From Eublepharis macularius (lineage: Eukaryota; Chordata; Lepidosauria; Squamata; Eublepharidae), in the NCBI RefSeq assembly GCF_028583425.1, contig NC_072790.1:62892052-62956051 (forward strand): a stretch of DNA of 64,000 bases. The letters run 5' to 3'. A program made the position numbers and the translations under genes. Below, one piece after another: positions 23,671-34,862 of the stretch; position 1 is the stretch's first letter; each line of letters opens with the position of its first letter. The notes below the pieces were generated by a model. The model did no database searches. It was not told the DNA's origin and saw only the letters and a list, made by a program, of their open reading frames with translations.

Positions 23671-24398
23671 ATGTAGCTATTGATGTCGTGTAGCATCCTC
23701 TGCAGTTGTATGACCAATTCCTGGTTGACATCAGTAAAGTTGCTGCACCTCAAGCGTGATTCCTTTTTGTCCTCACCTATTAAATATAATTGCAGGAATT
23801 GGGCTTCCTGTGGAGGTGTGGCCAGCAGACTTCTGACCAAGTGATACATCTGTCCCTGAACTTTGAAGATCAGCATGAAGCTGTCTCATAGTAGCCGCTT
23901 GGCCCTGAATGATACCATGTTGAAGCAGCCATTATACTTCCATACATGGTCTCTGAATTGGACATAGTCAGTGTGGCTGCCCATTAACAGGCTGTAGAGA
24001 TGTTGGGCCAGAGGTTTGAAGGGTAGGAGCTGCACGTTGCCATTGCTGCAACACATGCCAAGGGCCTCCTCCTCCCACTTGAGTTCATTGTAGTCCTTGC
24101 ATTTGTGGTCATGATACCCAGAGATAAAGTGCTGCCTGCCTCATAAGCCACATCAGGATCATATGCCATGCCTGGCTGAGCCTTGACCTTCCATGATCTT
24201 GCTGGTACTTGGCCACCACTGTTCGGTGCACCACAGGAGTACGATGTGCATATTTCTTTGCCGCATCTCTAAGTTGCTTCGTCTTAGCATCGGCGTATCT
24301 TGCACCACGCCTGCTAGGAGGCTTCTTGGGGGCGGTAAGAGGTGATGGCTGTGAGAGGTGTGAGGTGGAGTTGGACTGAGGGAGGGGTGGTGTGGCGG

Positions 24399-24615
24399 TA
24401 GGATTGCCAGGTCCAAGTTTGGAAATTCCTGGAGATTTGGGGGGTGGAGCCTGGAGAGGGTGTGGTTTGAGGAAGGGGAGGAGCCTCGGGGTATAATGCC
24501 ATAGAGTTCACACCTCAGAGCAGCCATTTTCTCCAGGGCAACTGGTCTCAGTTGCCTGGAGATCGGTTCTAATTCCGGGAGATCTCCAGCTACCACATGG
24601 AGGCTGGCAACCCTA
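24399..24615. mobile_element. hAT MITE (TAGGGTTGCCAG family)
   Basis: Ends TAGGATTGCCAG and CTGGCAACCCTA; flanks TGTGGCGG and TGTGGTGG are an 8-bp target duplication with one change. The interior has the CCTGGAGATTTGGGGGGTGG and CCATTTTCTCCAGGG blocks of the family. Inserted in the Helitron coding part. Confidence 0.88.
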
Positions 24616-24861
24616 TGTGGTGGGCACTTTGGCAGGTTCATGTGAGAGACTCACATTGAAACGGCACCTAGAAAGGTTGTGCACCATCTCCCCATGAACA
24701 TTTAAAAGTTGCCATACTGACTTTTATATAAAATCCCTATTCAGGAGTCTTGTACTGTCTTTCAACTGTCTGCAGTTTCCTTGACCTGATTTTTACCTCA
24801 GAACAGAGTTCCACAGCTGACCAGTCAGAGAGAGGGGGGTGCAAATAGGCAGGCCCCACAG

Positions 24862-25080
24862 TAGGGCTGCCAGGTCCAGGTTGGGAAATTCCTGGAGATT
24901 TTGGGGCTGGAGCCTGGGTACAGTGTGGTTGGGAAGGGGAGGGGCTTCAGAATGGTATAATACCATAAGAGTCCGCTCTCCAAAGCAGCCATTTTCTCCA
25001 GGAGAACTGATCTCTGTTACCTGGAGATCTGTTGTAATTCTGAGAGATCTCCAGCCACCCCCTGGAGGCTGGCAACCCTA
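24862..25080. mobile_element. hAT MITE (TAGGGTTGCCAG family)
   Basis: Ends TAGGGCTGCCAG and CTGGCAACCCTA; flanks CCCCACAG and CACCACAG agree in 7 of 8 bases. Same internal blocks as the copies at 24399 and 61897. Confidence 0.88.
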
Positions 25081-25498
25081 CACCACAGGGAGATTGGCAA
25101 CCCTACTGAACTTTTAGGGGAAGACTGAGATGTGCATTTTACCTCAGGACATTCAATGACTCCCTTAGCAACTGTTTAGAATTTTGGGCTGAGCCCCAAT
25201 CAGGCTGCATATGCAAATAACCTTGAAAGGCTGGCCCAATCAGGGAAGAGTGGCCTAGTTGGGAGTGGGGGGGAAGCAGGCTGCAGCCTGCCAGCCACAC
25301 AGGGAAGCTGTATCCCTATGGGAAAACACATTTTAGCCCTTTTTACCCCCTTAAGGGGCGAATTTCTTAAAGTCCTTTCTTAGTGAGCCTCTACATCACA
25401 AAAGGAACGTTGTCCCCAAATTTCACGTTTTTTGGTCCCGGGGTTTGGGCTGGGTGTTGATGAGTCAGTCAGGACACTTGTCTTTATATATATATAGA

Positions 25499-28400
25499 TT
25501 GCTAAATTAAATCCCCCATTATTTCTGGCATTTTTCTCAAAACATAGATGGCTGTTTAATTTCATTTGAATTAACGCGTGCAGCTACAAAAGAGCAGTGT
25601 CTATCACTATCATCTAACCAAACACCAACCAGTAAAACATTACTTTTTATTAAAATATAGTTGAAGATCATTTAGGTTCATTTGATAAAATGTCAGCTCA
25701 CTTAAGCAAGAGTAGTGAAGAATGATATTTTCCTAATCAAAACCAATCTTTCAAAAGCTAAATTCCCACTTTGCTTTCCTCCTATGCTACCCACTTCTTA
25801 TCTTTCATTTCTTTGATAGAAAAGGATACTAACTACATAAAAATCTAGCACCTTTATACTATCTTGCCATTACAGAATTAAGTGGATTGAATAGGATATT
25901 TAAAGCTGGATACCTCTTATGTAGTGTTAGCATTTGTTGTCAAATTATCTCCCAGTATTTAGAACATTAATTTACAAAAAATAATTGTTATTTATTTATT
26001 CTACAAGGCTTCAGAGACCCGTTCTCAAAAACTTGCTAGATCGCATGTAGGCCTCTATTCCATACAACAAATGCAGTGGATAAATCCTAATGTCTGGTAG
26101 TTTGTAATCAGTGTAAAATTCCAGTACCTATGACTGAGTGCTTCTGAGACTGTGCAAAAATTCTTTCATAGGTAAGCTCAAAAAAAGGAGCAAAGTGCTC
26201 CTCAGTGTCTTTTCCTTGAGAAGGGAATGGCTGTTAAAAGTCTGTGCATTCCTAGTACCTTCACCACCCTTTCTACCTACATATCTTAAGATGCTGCACT
26301 ATTAAAATGGCTGAGGTAAGACTGCAGAGTGCATTGCATTTTGGGCAGGTGGTTCTTTGCTGCCTGGCAGGTGTGTGATATCTGGGGCAACAAGACATGC
26401 ACATCTACTTAATAAAATATCCTGTTTTTTTAAAAAAGGTGCACATCTTTATGGACCTTTTATGAAGGACTGATGCAATGGATCTGCATTGCATATATAT
26501 TTTGTGTTGATAGAACAAAACCTTAATGTATTATGCTATGCAATATGACATTCTGGCTATTTGGCGACAATAACTCTATGGCCTTTGATGACCGTTTATT
26601 CTTATTTCAGGCTTCCTGTCAAATTCAGATAAACCAACAGACAGTAAGTGAAGTTGGAAACAGTTACAGGAATAGAAGTGTCTGCTCTTTTGATGAGTGT
26701 GCCATAGGGCTGGAAATCCAAAGATCCCTTGCTCCTGCAATTGGTATCAGATGACCCCAGGATGCAATGAAAAGGTAGACTGATTTGATGTGTCAGTAAC
26801 ATAGTGGCCTTCATGAGGAATCTAGCAGGGAAGACTGGCCATTTAACTTACAGGAAAGCTCACACTGGGCTCTTGGGAGACAGGAGTAAGCAGAGTCAAG
26901 CCCCAGTAACTCTGCCAAGAATCGCTCAGTTCAGTCTGGCCTGTGATGTGTAACAGCTCAGTTGCTGACTCCTATGCTGCCTTTGGTTGGTGATTGATAC
27001 ATGTGTGTGTGTGGGGGGGGGGCAACTGGAGAGCCAGCAACCATCACTGGCTAGGTCCAAGCAGTGCAGGTGCCACTTACCCACTTGGCTCATTTTAACT
27101 TCCCAGTTACTGAGAGTTGCAAATTACAATATCGCTTCCTTGCCTCTAGAGGGTGCTCCATGCTACATTTACCAGATCTTCAGCCACAGAAGCAGTTTTT
27201 TTTACTTTGAAGTAACACTGTTTAAAGTTTATATACCAGCCCTGCCCAACTTCACATGGAACTATTTTATCCACCAGTCATGTCCACAACTTGGACATTA
27301 TGGACTTGGACATAATGGACACAACTTGGGCTCCTTGAGTCTTGAAGTTATTTTGGAAATCCCTCAGATGTTGTGGAATGTTTTAGTAGGTTGAGTGGTC
27401 GGAAGGCATCTGGTCCAGGATGTTTGGGCCTTGATTGGAGAACTCCTTGGAATCTTATGTAAACTTGTTTGAGTTTCATAATGGAAGAAGAGGTGGGTCT
27501 AAAATAATAAATTGTAATTGATAGGCAACAAAGTGATAGGTCCAATTCAGAATCAAGGGTATGAAACATTGCTGAATATTAAGTTATCTTAATAAATCAT
27601 CTTCTGGATTTTCCTATCCAGGCAACAGTCCCATAGCCATCAGTGACATATGATTCCAGTTCAAGTACTTACAATGTAATTAAACTTGAAATAAGCACAA
27701 CTTCATGCTTCTAAAAGTCTTCAGCTTTAGATGCAGATCATTCTAAATACAACCAATGTACAAACAACTTAGGTACCTCAGCCACACTTTTCCAAAGAGG
27801 AGAAAAGAGGACTAGTTGTCTCCTGTTAGTAGGCTTATCAGGTGCCCATCAGTGGCTGGCAAACTCCTAGGGATTTGCCTCCTCGTCTGCCGATCACCCA
27901 GCAGGAGCGTTTCCAGAAGTGATGTCTGGATGTGATGTCATCACGCCGACGGTGGGAGCATTTCCGTACTTCGTTTGGGGCCGATTTGGGCCCAATCACA
28001 GTTCATGGAGCAATGGTTTCCTGTCTTAGAATGCTTGACGAAATACAATTCTGTAAAAAAGCTCTTGCCAACCCAGGATTATTATAACTTGTTTACCTAT
28101 TTTTGATAACTCTTGACATTAGGAAAATATACACACAATATCATAATTAGAGAGTAATAACAGCATGAAGGGACGATGTATTTTATTCAGAATCTCTGGC
28201 CTGAATGTAAATAACAACAATTGTGTTAATAGTTTATTGGAAAATTGATACCAATTATGTTTTTTGTTCATTGTATAAGATTTTGCAACTAAAATTAATG
28301 CTTTTTTAAAAAGTTATATCCTGTTAGGTCCATAGAAGGATGAGAACCCTGACTCTCTTCCTGTCCCCCCTTCTGCCAGACTGGACAGATGATGAGGGGA

Positions 28401-31400
28401 AAGTACTCCCAGCATGGCAGATCTACCTCCCCCATGCCCTTTTCTGTCTCCTTTTGTGGGAGGAAAATAGGGCAAACAAACTGATACCTTGCATAGTGTA
28501 TGCTTTTGTGCTGAGAAGAATTTTAACTGTGAATCTAGTAATGTCTGAGTGAAATGCTTGCAGTGATAGACTGATTTGGTAGGATACCTGAAGATGGTAA
28601 ATCCATTGTTTAGCCTGAAGTGGTTGGGAAAGAGCCTTTGTTGAGCCGTTGGTCTTTTCCACATGGCCAGTTTATGGTGGTTCAGATTCCATTCTGCTTC
28701 TCTTGATCTCCAGAGTTCCTCACAAGAAAAGGAGGCATGAGATGTAGAACTGAACTTTCCTCAGCTTTCTCCCGACTTTTTTTCCTGTGTGCACATAACA
28801 GCAACTTTTTTAAAGCCGCTGTTAAGTCACCATTAATGCGTCTTATATGTGTGCAGAAATCCTACTCCGTTAGTGCTTCTCTGCCCCCCTTCCTTTCCCC
28901 AGGCACTGATTGGTTGGCCACCTGGTGGAAACCATTCCCTCCCCAGCCCTCCATACCCTCCCTCTCTCTTTTATTTTAAAGATGGGTTGTAACACTGCAA
29001 CGTCATTTCTCATACAGCTGTATTGTGAAATCAAAACTGCAAATTCATAATCTTGCAAACTCTGTTCACAAATTACATTTTTCTCATCTGACCAACTCTT
29101 TGGTGTTAGCAGAAGGCTTACAACAAAACCCAAGCAACCAAGGAACCGATCCCCCCTCCTTTTTAATTAGGGCAGGTAGCAACCCTGTGACGTTCATTCA
29201 TTCTATCCATTAAGCACAATGTCTGTCCTGTTCCCTGATGGCGATCCACATTCAAGGTTTGGGCCTTGACTGGAGACCTTCCTGAAATCTTCTTTTAAGG
29301 GTAATGTGCGTATGTTGCAGATGCCTGAAAATAAGACTGTTATATTTTTTTCTTTACCATCTTTTGGCATGACTCCTGGATTTTTAGCAGCTGTGTCTTT
29401 GAGAAGGTTAACAGCAGCACTTCTCTTACTACAGAGATATAATATAGGACAACCGCCTTCTGAGGACTTTTTGCCTGTCACAAAGCTGTGAGAGGCACCA
29501 GTACCCTTTACAGGAAGGCATACGAGTTTTCCCTGTAATTATTTTGTAACCGTATTTTTTTGTAATTTGGAGTTTTTCCAAGAGTCTGGAGGGTGACTTG
29601 CCAGCAAAGGTGTTAGTGCCATTTAGAGTCATAAAGGACAAAAGGTCAATTAGTGAGAGGAGGTCAATTGGTGAGAGTATAGTAAACATCGTATAAAAGC
29701 TATACTTGCCCAGCCAGTTACTTCACTTGTGCCGACAGAACTCTTCGCCATTCGCTGTGTGGAGTGTTGGATGCAACCCTATATTCAGGACTACTTCCAT
29801 TTATACAGTACCAGTCCGATGCATTCCAAAGGCAGAAGAATCCTCCCGCTAGTGGAGAGGCTCCTCTGGAACAGACGGAATACCCTCTTGTGTCCGTGAA
29901 AGGATCCACACACTGAAGGAACGCTGATGTTCATGGTGTAGAATGGCAGGACAAATCCAGTTGACTCACATTTAAGTACATTTTGTTTAATAAAGCTAAA
30001 TATTAAAAAAAAATCATTTTAGCATTAACAAGCACAAAATCTATCTGCTCTGACACACACAGTATCAGTTTTTACATATCATCAGCTCATCTTCTGATCA
30101 CACAAGAGTAAGGCCTGAACTGGAAAGCACATGTTCCGCAGGCACCAATGACCCTGGAATGCACAAGCTAGCCTTTTCTAGTTTTCTACAGAAATATATA
30201 AACAGTAAACAATCCTTATCATTTATTCATTCAAACTTTTAATGTTTTACATCACTACTGTCTAGTATTCCTGATGCTGTTTTTACTGGATATTTGTTTT
30301 GTTATGTTGCTGTTTTTACTGGATATTTGTTTTGTTATGTTGATTCCTGGATACTGGATACTGATGCTGTTTTTACTGGATATTTGTTTTGTTATGTTGA
30401 TTCCTATGATCTGATCCTGCTCTTCAAAAAAACAACAACAACCCTCTGCTGAGAGTTCCATTCATTGCAATTAATGGATACAATAAATGCATATGGGGAA
30501 GCAGGGGGGATTGAGTGGCAGGACCTGCATGTGACTTATTCACATTCTTTGGAAGGTGTGCGTAGGGCCTGTGCACAAGGTTCTCTCCCCACTCTTAGGA
30601 ACTGTGCTTTTTAAAAGTGTTTCTAACCACTAGGAGAAATCTCTCAGCATATTAATAGACTATGCACAACTTCCAAGGCACTGGCTAGGAAAGGGATCTG
30701 CTATTCAATCCCCCCCCCCACACACACACACATGCATATGTTGTACCTGCTTAGAATGTGTGTAGAGGGGCTGGTTGTGGTGGGGTTAGCATTTTCTTCA
30801 TCATAGAACAAGAATAGACAAGTAAGAAGTGGTAAAATTTACTGTTTATACCAGAAAGTATGGACAAGAACAAAAGACAGAGTGAACAATTTATGAGTGA
30901 TCTCTCAGTTCTTATTTATTTATTGTTCAGCAAACCAAGTGATTTGATGAGGAAGTGCTGAAGAATTCCGTCTAGTTTTGTATTATTAAAAGGCATGATA
31001 CATGATCTTGCACTGAACTATCCTTATTCCTGCAGTAGTTAGGGAGAGAGATGTTGGTTTTACGTGGCTATTTCTTAACAATCTGGCCAGAGCCATCTTC
31101 TCTGAAACTGATTCTGTGGATCTAAACAGTCTACAAACATATTGGCTGTACAAAGCAAAGTCAGAGGAGCTCTGTGAGACAAATAGGATTTTCCTGCTGC
31201 AGCAGTCTATAGCACCCTCCATGCTACCTTTTAGTTGTCAAGTGACCCCACAAATAGCACTTGGGGTGATACGGGAGTCTGCAATGGATGGGACAATCAC
31301 TTCTTCTGCCAGCAGAAGGCAATTTCTGTCATTGGAAAACAAGGTTTGGTTCTAAACCATGAGTTTAACCATCATGACTTCCTTTGAAAGATCCTGGGAG

Positions 31401-31439
31401 TTATAGAGAATTCTGTGTTAGATTCTGAGCACTGTCTCA
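25499..31439. other. Intergenic stretch without recognised gene
   Basis: AT-rich sequence. It includes a TG/G run at about 26999-27021, a repeat-like piece with GGTGCCCATCAGTGGCTGGC and GTGATGTCATCACGCCG (about 27835-28020), a 3-unit tandem repeat (30274-30400) and a C/CA tract near 30711-30733. No exon or RNA gene recognised. Confidence 0.5.
30274..30400. repeat. Three-copy tandem repeat
   Basis: The unit of about 34 bases (GCTGTTTTTACTGGATATTT then GTTTTGTTATGTTG) occurs at about 30276, 30309 and 30366, the last two separated by a short spacer containing two GGATACT copies. Confidence 0.85.
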
Positions 31440-31566
31440 GACAACTATTGTTTGCCCTCCTAGCCGAAATAAAAAGCAGACACAAAGCTTGGGTATAAAA
31501 TTGGGCCACTTTTAATTACAGCATAAGCTGTCAATACAGCAAGGGATCTAATTAACTAGGTAAAGT

Positions 31567-32450
31567 TAACTAATTAACAGGTAAAGACCTGGGGTCACAT
31601 TGGACCTCCACCTTGACCTGTCTGGGTGAGCCCCCGCTACCCCGGGGGTGAGCCATACAATGCATGGCTGTAGCCAGCGGCCAGGCAAATTTTTTTCCCC
31701 TCCAAGCCTGCAGCACCTTGCCATACAGCAGGACGGCCTTACTTGTACAAAGGGAGCCACGCAGCAGTCTGCCCTCACAAATGGCAGCCTACCAGCCGCT
31801 CCTGACAAACCCCAATTTCCCACCAATGAGGATGTGCCAAGGGGGTCACTAGTCCACTCATTTCCCCATCCTAACCTGCCACTGCTAGGGCCAAGTGACC
31901 TTGAGCCCCACAGGTGGCTTATGGCCAACCTGAGCCCTTTCTGTAGATCATCCAGGAATATGTTGTTGCCAACTACCGATAGATGGACCCCATTGCCTCG
32001 GTAGAGGTCGACACACTCGGCCTGGATCCTGGGGTGCCGCAAGTAGTTCCCCAGCCCATCTCAGAGAGCTTTTTCCAGGGCTCTGTTGGCCTTCCACCTA
32101 GCCCGCTCCATCGCGAGGGTTCCAAGCTTCCTACCATACCAGACATGGAAGCATCGCTGACCACATGATCAGTACGCCAGGCCAGAGCTTGCCTATAAAC
32201 TGCAAGTCCGCATGCACCTGCAAAGACATGGCCTTGCCCTTCACCAAGACAAGGTCATTACCACCTAGGTGGATGACTAAGATGTAGGCCCTGGAGGCCC
32301 TGCCACTTGACCATGGTCCACTCACTGAAGCCAAGCTGGGACCCAATCAGTGTCTATCTGGTTTGGTGGGCGCACAAAAGACCATGCTGCGCCCACAGAT
32401 AAGGATTCAGTCTCTCTCATGGCACTACACAGCACCAGAAAAGAGAACAG
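31567..32450 (-). pseudogene. SGNH-hydrolase (GDSL-like esterase) remnant
   Basis: Block I appears as CGRSMVF (about 32399-32379), keeping the Ser; block III as VIHLGGNDL (32277-32251), keeping Gly and Asn; block V as GNGVHLSVVGN (about 31997-31965), keeping His but with Asn where Asp is usual. Frames shift between blocks. SGNH esterases are known, as far as I recall, from some retroelement proteins (CR1 ORF1, some Ngaro). Here it follows the recombinase, which suggests one transposon unit. Confidence 0.7.
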
Positions 32451-32462
32451 ATTCAGAGAAGT

Positions 32463-33583
32463 TTACAAAAATATCAGGGGACAATCATAAGACTTATATG
32501 CCAAGGATCGCCATTGGCCAACCTTCTGGATAACTGGTCCAGGATAACCCATGGCAGCCAACGTGGAGGCAGCCCCAAACCTAAAGGAATAGGTGCCAAA
32601 TTTGATGCCCGCCAATCCCAGTCTGGCGAGTACATTTCCTGTAACAGCCCAGAACTGATACCTGGTTAGGGGAGCGCCATTAGCATGGTGGAAAGGCAAC
32701 CCCTAAGGGCACTTGTGGGACATAAGCCCGGTTCAGGACAAGAGCCTAACTGAATCACTGTCCCCGTGCCCCTCTGGTCAGTTTTAGACTACCTGACCTT
32801 AAGGGTCACTGTATCATCAATGAACGTAAGGTCTTGCACCATAAGGACATGACAAGACCCATCCTTAAGGGACTGGGCAGCTAGTTCACTAACCCGCAGG
32901 GCCCTAAAAAAGGCAGCAAGAGCAGCAGTATGGAACAATGCCACTTCGAAGTCTGAGCAACATGCTGTCTTCCAGACTACACCTAGGCCTCGGAGCATGG
33001 AAGGGGAAATGGGTTGCCTATTGTCACTACTTGCTCCCCCTTCCTGTGACCAACCTCCAGCATCTTCCTCAGCCAGAAGTAGCCTGTGGCTTCAGCCATT
33101 CCTTTTGCCTTACTGGCAAAGGCTAAAGCCACAAGGTGGCTTCTTATAGACTTGGCCGCCAGCCCCTTACCTTTCTGCTCCATGCAGAGCTGCATAAGGT
33201 CGCCGGCGAAGTCCATATAGCCCCTATAGATGATATCTATATACTGAAACAAAGGGGCAGCCTGCCAAGGCTGAGCCCTGGTAATAACCCCTGCATAGAT
33301 CAGGATGCCTGGCAGCCAGTTGGCCCAGGTGCGATCAACCTTCCTGTGCTTCAAGCTCTCCTTCAAGGTCTTCCTTCTCCTTTTTCTCCCATTCCCTGAA
33401 AAGGAGAGTAAAGACATTGACATATTCTCCCTTAAGTATTTTCTCCCTTGTGGTGGGGGTTAAATGATTGCCTAAAGGCATTGCAGTGTCCCTGAATGGA
33501 AGGGCCCTGAATGGGACCACCCCATAGGCTGAAGCATAAGGCATGGAGGGGCTCCATAGGGAACCAGGATAATGACCCCACAT
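32463..33583 (-). pseudogene. Tyrosine recombinase (phage-integrase fold) remnant
   Basis: N-terminal part: PLGNHLTPTTREKILKGEYV, then WANWLPGILIYAGVI and LFQYIDIIYRGY. Catalytic part: FFRALRVSEL carries the first active-site Arg (about 32896-32894), and after a TAG stop SKTDQRGTG continues. The last block reads TYSFRFGAASTLAAMG and VGQWRSLAYKSY: the second Arg, the Trp often found in this subgroup and the final Tyr are present, but the His expected before xxR is Tyr (TAT at 32591-32589). At least two frame changes and one stop. Inactive copy. Confidence 0.8.
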
Positions 33584-33599
33584 GGAGGGCTGGCTTGAG

Positions 33600-34290
33600 T
33601 GAGGCTAAGGCAGCTGATCCCAAGAGGACCATGCCACAGGCATGCCCTGTGCCTATGGTGTAGCCCCTATGGTCTGGCCCCATGGCCACCAAGGCCAGGA
33701 ACAGGCCTGCGACAGCAAGGTCAACTTACCATCTCCTTCCAGCGGGTCGACAGCAATCGCCACAGGCCCAGGCTTGACAGCCCATCCCTGTTCTGCCATT
33801 CCTTCCTGCTCCACATTATTGCAACTCACCACCTGTGCACCTGCCCACTCACCTCCAGTCACTCACAACGTCCCTTCTAGAGCAGAGACGATTAAGCACT
33901 TCTCGCTGAAAGGTAGCGATAGATACAGACCCAGCAGGCCTTACCCTTTTCACCTGCCTTGCAGGAGCCATGGTGCCACCTCTAGCCCACATTCCAGGGT
34001 TGCCAATTGGTCCAGTATCTCCTGCCTGGATTTGAACCAGCGGAGTACTGCATCGCAGAAAAGCAGTCTGAGTGACGCTGCAAATGGGGCAAAATGCCCC
34101 CAATGCTGGTCGCCGATGCCAAACACCGCACGAAGGTGAGGCTGCAGTGCAGTGGCCCGTGCCGCAAAAACACCCCTGGTGCCAGCCTCCAACTGAAAAT
34201 GCGCCTGAAAGTGGCCAAAGAGTGTGCCCACCTCAACCGTGAGCAGAGGCACCCACTCCAACCAAACAGTGCAGCTGCACTCCAACAGTC
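33600..34290 (-). pseudogene. Upstream coding-like region of the recombinase element
   Basis: Several overlapping - strand open frames (for example 34285-33950, with WFKSRQEILDQLATLECG) lie just upstream of the recombinase. This is the place of a gag-like or N-terminal region, but I recognise no motif. Confidence 0.3.
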
Positions 34291-34663
34291 GCCCCAGAGC
34301 TCAAATAGGAATGAGCAGATGCACTCCGAGCTATGAGGTGGCTGAGCACTGAGACAGGGCGGAGCTGGCTAATAACTCTTTTGTTCTGCCCACCCAGCAA
34401 AGTCCCAGATGCCTGGGAAAAGTATGCTGCCTTTCCTTCTTCTGGGGCAGCAAACGCGGCCCCTCCAAGACACAGTGCTGCCAGCCAAGAGAGCTGTCTT
34501 CCAGTATTCTCTGGAATGGGGGAACGATTGAAGGTATATATCCCATAGGTGTGCCCTGAAGTTGCTGGATTCTTTCCTTTCCCTGTCTCCACCAGATGTA
34601 TTGTCTCTGGGTGATTCTGTGTTACTGGTTTCCACAGCTGAACACAGCACACACAAACATGAA

Positions 34664-34862
34664 GTTGCCTTATACTGAATCAGATCATTGGTCCATCAAG
34701 GTTACTATTGTCTTCCAAGACTGGTAGCAACTCTCCGGCATCTCAGGTGGAGTTCTTTCACATCACTACCACTTGTTCCTTTTAGCTGGAGGTGCCAGGG
34801 ACTGAACCTGGGACCTTCTGCATACCAAGCAATGCTCTACCACTGAGCCACGGCCCCTCCCC
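34664..34862 (-). mobile_element. tRNA-derived SINE, nearly full length
   Basis: On the - strand: head GGGCCGTGGCTCAGTGGTAG (A box), GGTTCAGTCCCTGGCACCTC (B box), ending in the complement of AGTTGCCTTATACTGAATCA. Typical lizard/snake SINE. It adjoins the recombinase element. Confidence 0.85.

Larger units (their letters stand above)
22979..24655 (-). pseudogene. Remnant of Helitron Rep/helicase N-terminal domain
   Basis: Fragments in several frames on the - strand match the Helitron helicase-like N-terminal domain as I know it: KQLRDAAKKYAHRTPVVHR (about 24270), then MLIFKVQGQMYHLVRSLLAT, PQEAQFLQLYLIGEDKKE, CSNFTDVNQELVIQLQRMLH and DINSYI (23876-23670), then VGQHFEQ, and FYSYRIMVRQGEINHLVYFC with YAKIETERLNYIRNN (about 23120-22980). 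Stops, frameshifts, a SINE and a MITE interrupt it. The catalytic HUH and helicase parts that should follow are absent. Not functional. Confidence 0.85.
22849..25498 (-). mobile_element. Helitron with intact ends, internally deleted, carrying nested insertions
   Basis: Read on the - strand it starts TCTATATATATATAAAGAC after an A (complement of 25499) and ends GTATCAAGCTAG before a T (22848), the A|TC...CTRR|T insertion rule of Helitrons. A hairpin CCGTAGC-GAA-GCACGG sits at 22876-22861, eight bases before the terminal CTAG. Inside is a decayed N-terminal part of the Rep/helicase protein. No HUH nuclease motif and no helicase is present, so it is non-autonomous. Two hAT MITEs (24399-24615, 24862-25080) and a SINE (23424-23670) have inserted into it; without them it would be about 2.0 kb. 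Confidence 0.9.
31440..34655 (-). mobile_element. Decayed tyrosine-recombinase element with SGNH hydrolase
   Basis: On the - strand a recombinase region (33583-32463) is followed by a hydrolase region (about 32450-31567). Both are broken by frameshifts and stops. The composition is richer in G and C than the neighbours. No reverse transcriptase or RNase H stretch was found between or beside them. Ends are not defined: I found no terminal repeats, and the limits given are where the coding-like, GC-richer sequence stops and, on the right, where a SINE begins. A TATA-like GGGATATATACC at about 34546-34533 lies upstream on the coding strand. It may be a Ngaro/DIRS-like element that lost its RT, or a Crypton-like DNA transposon. 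Confidence 0.7.

Noticed and set aside
24839..25117. 92-codon + strand open frame
   Set aside because: It lies over a hAT MITE and has no protein-like features.
31440..34655. Endogenous retrovirus or standard LTR element
   Set aside because: No protease, RT, RNase H, DDE integrase or envelope motifs, and no LTR pair; the recombinase and SGNH motifs point elsewhere.
34790..34862. tRNA-like A and B boxes
   Set aside because: They are the head of a SINE and do not fold as a full tRNA gene; the same applies to the other SINE heads in the window.
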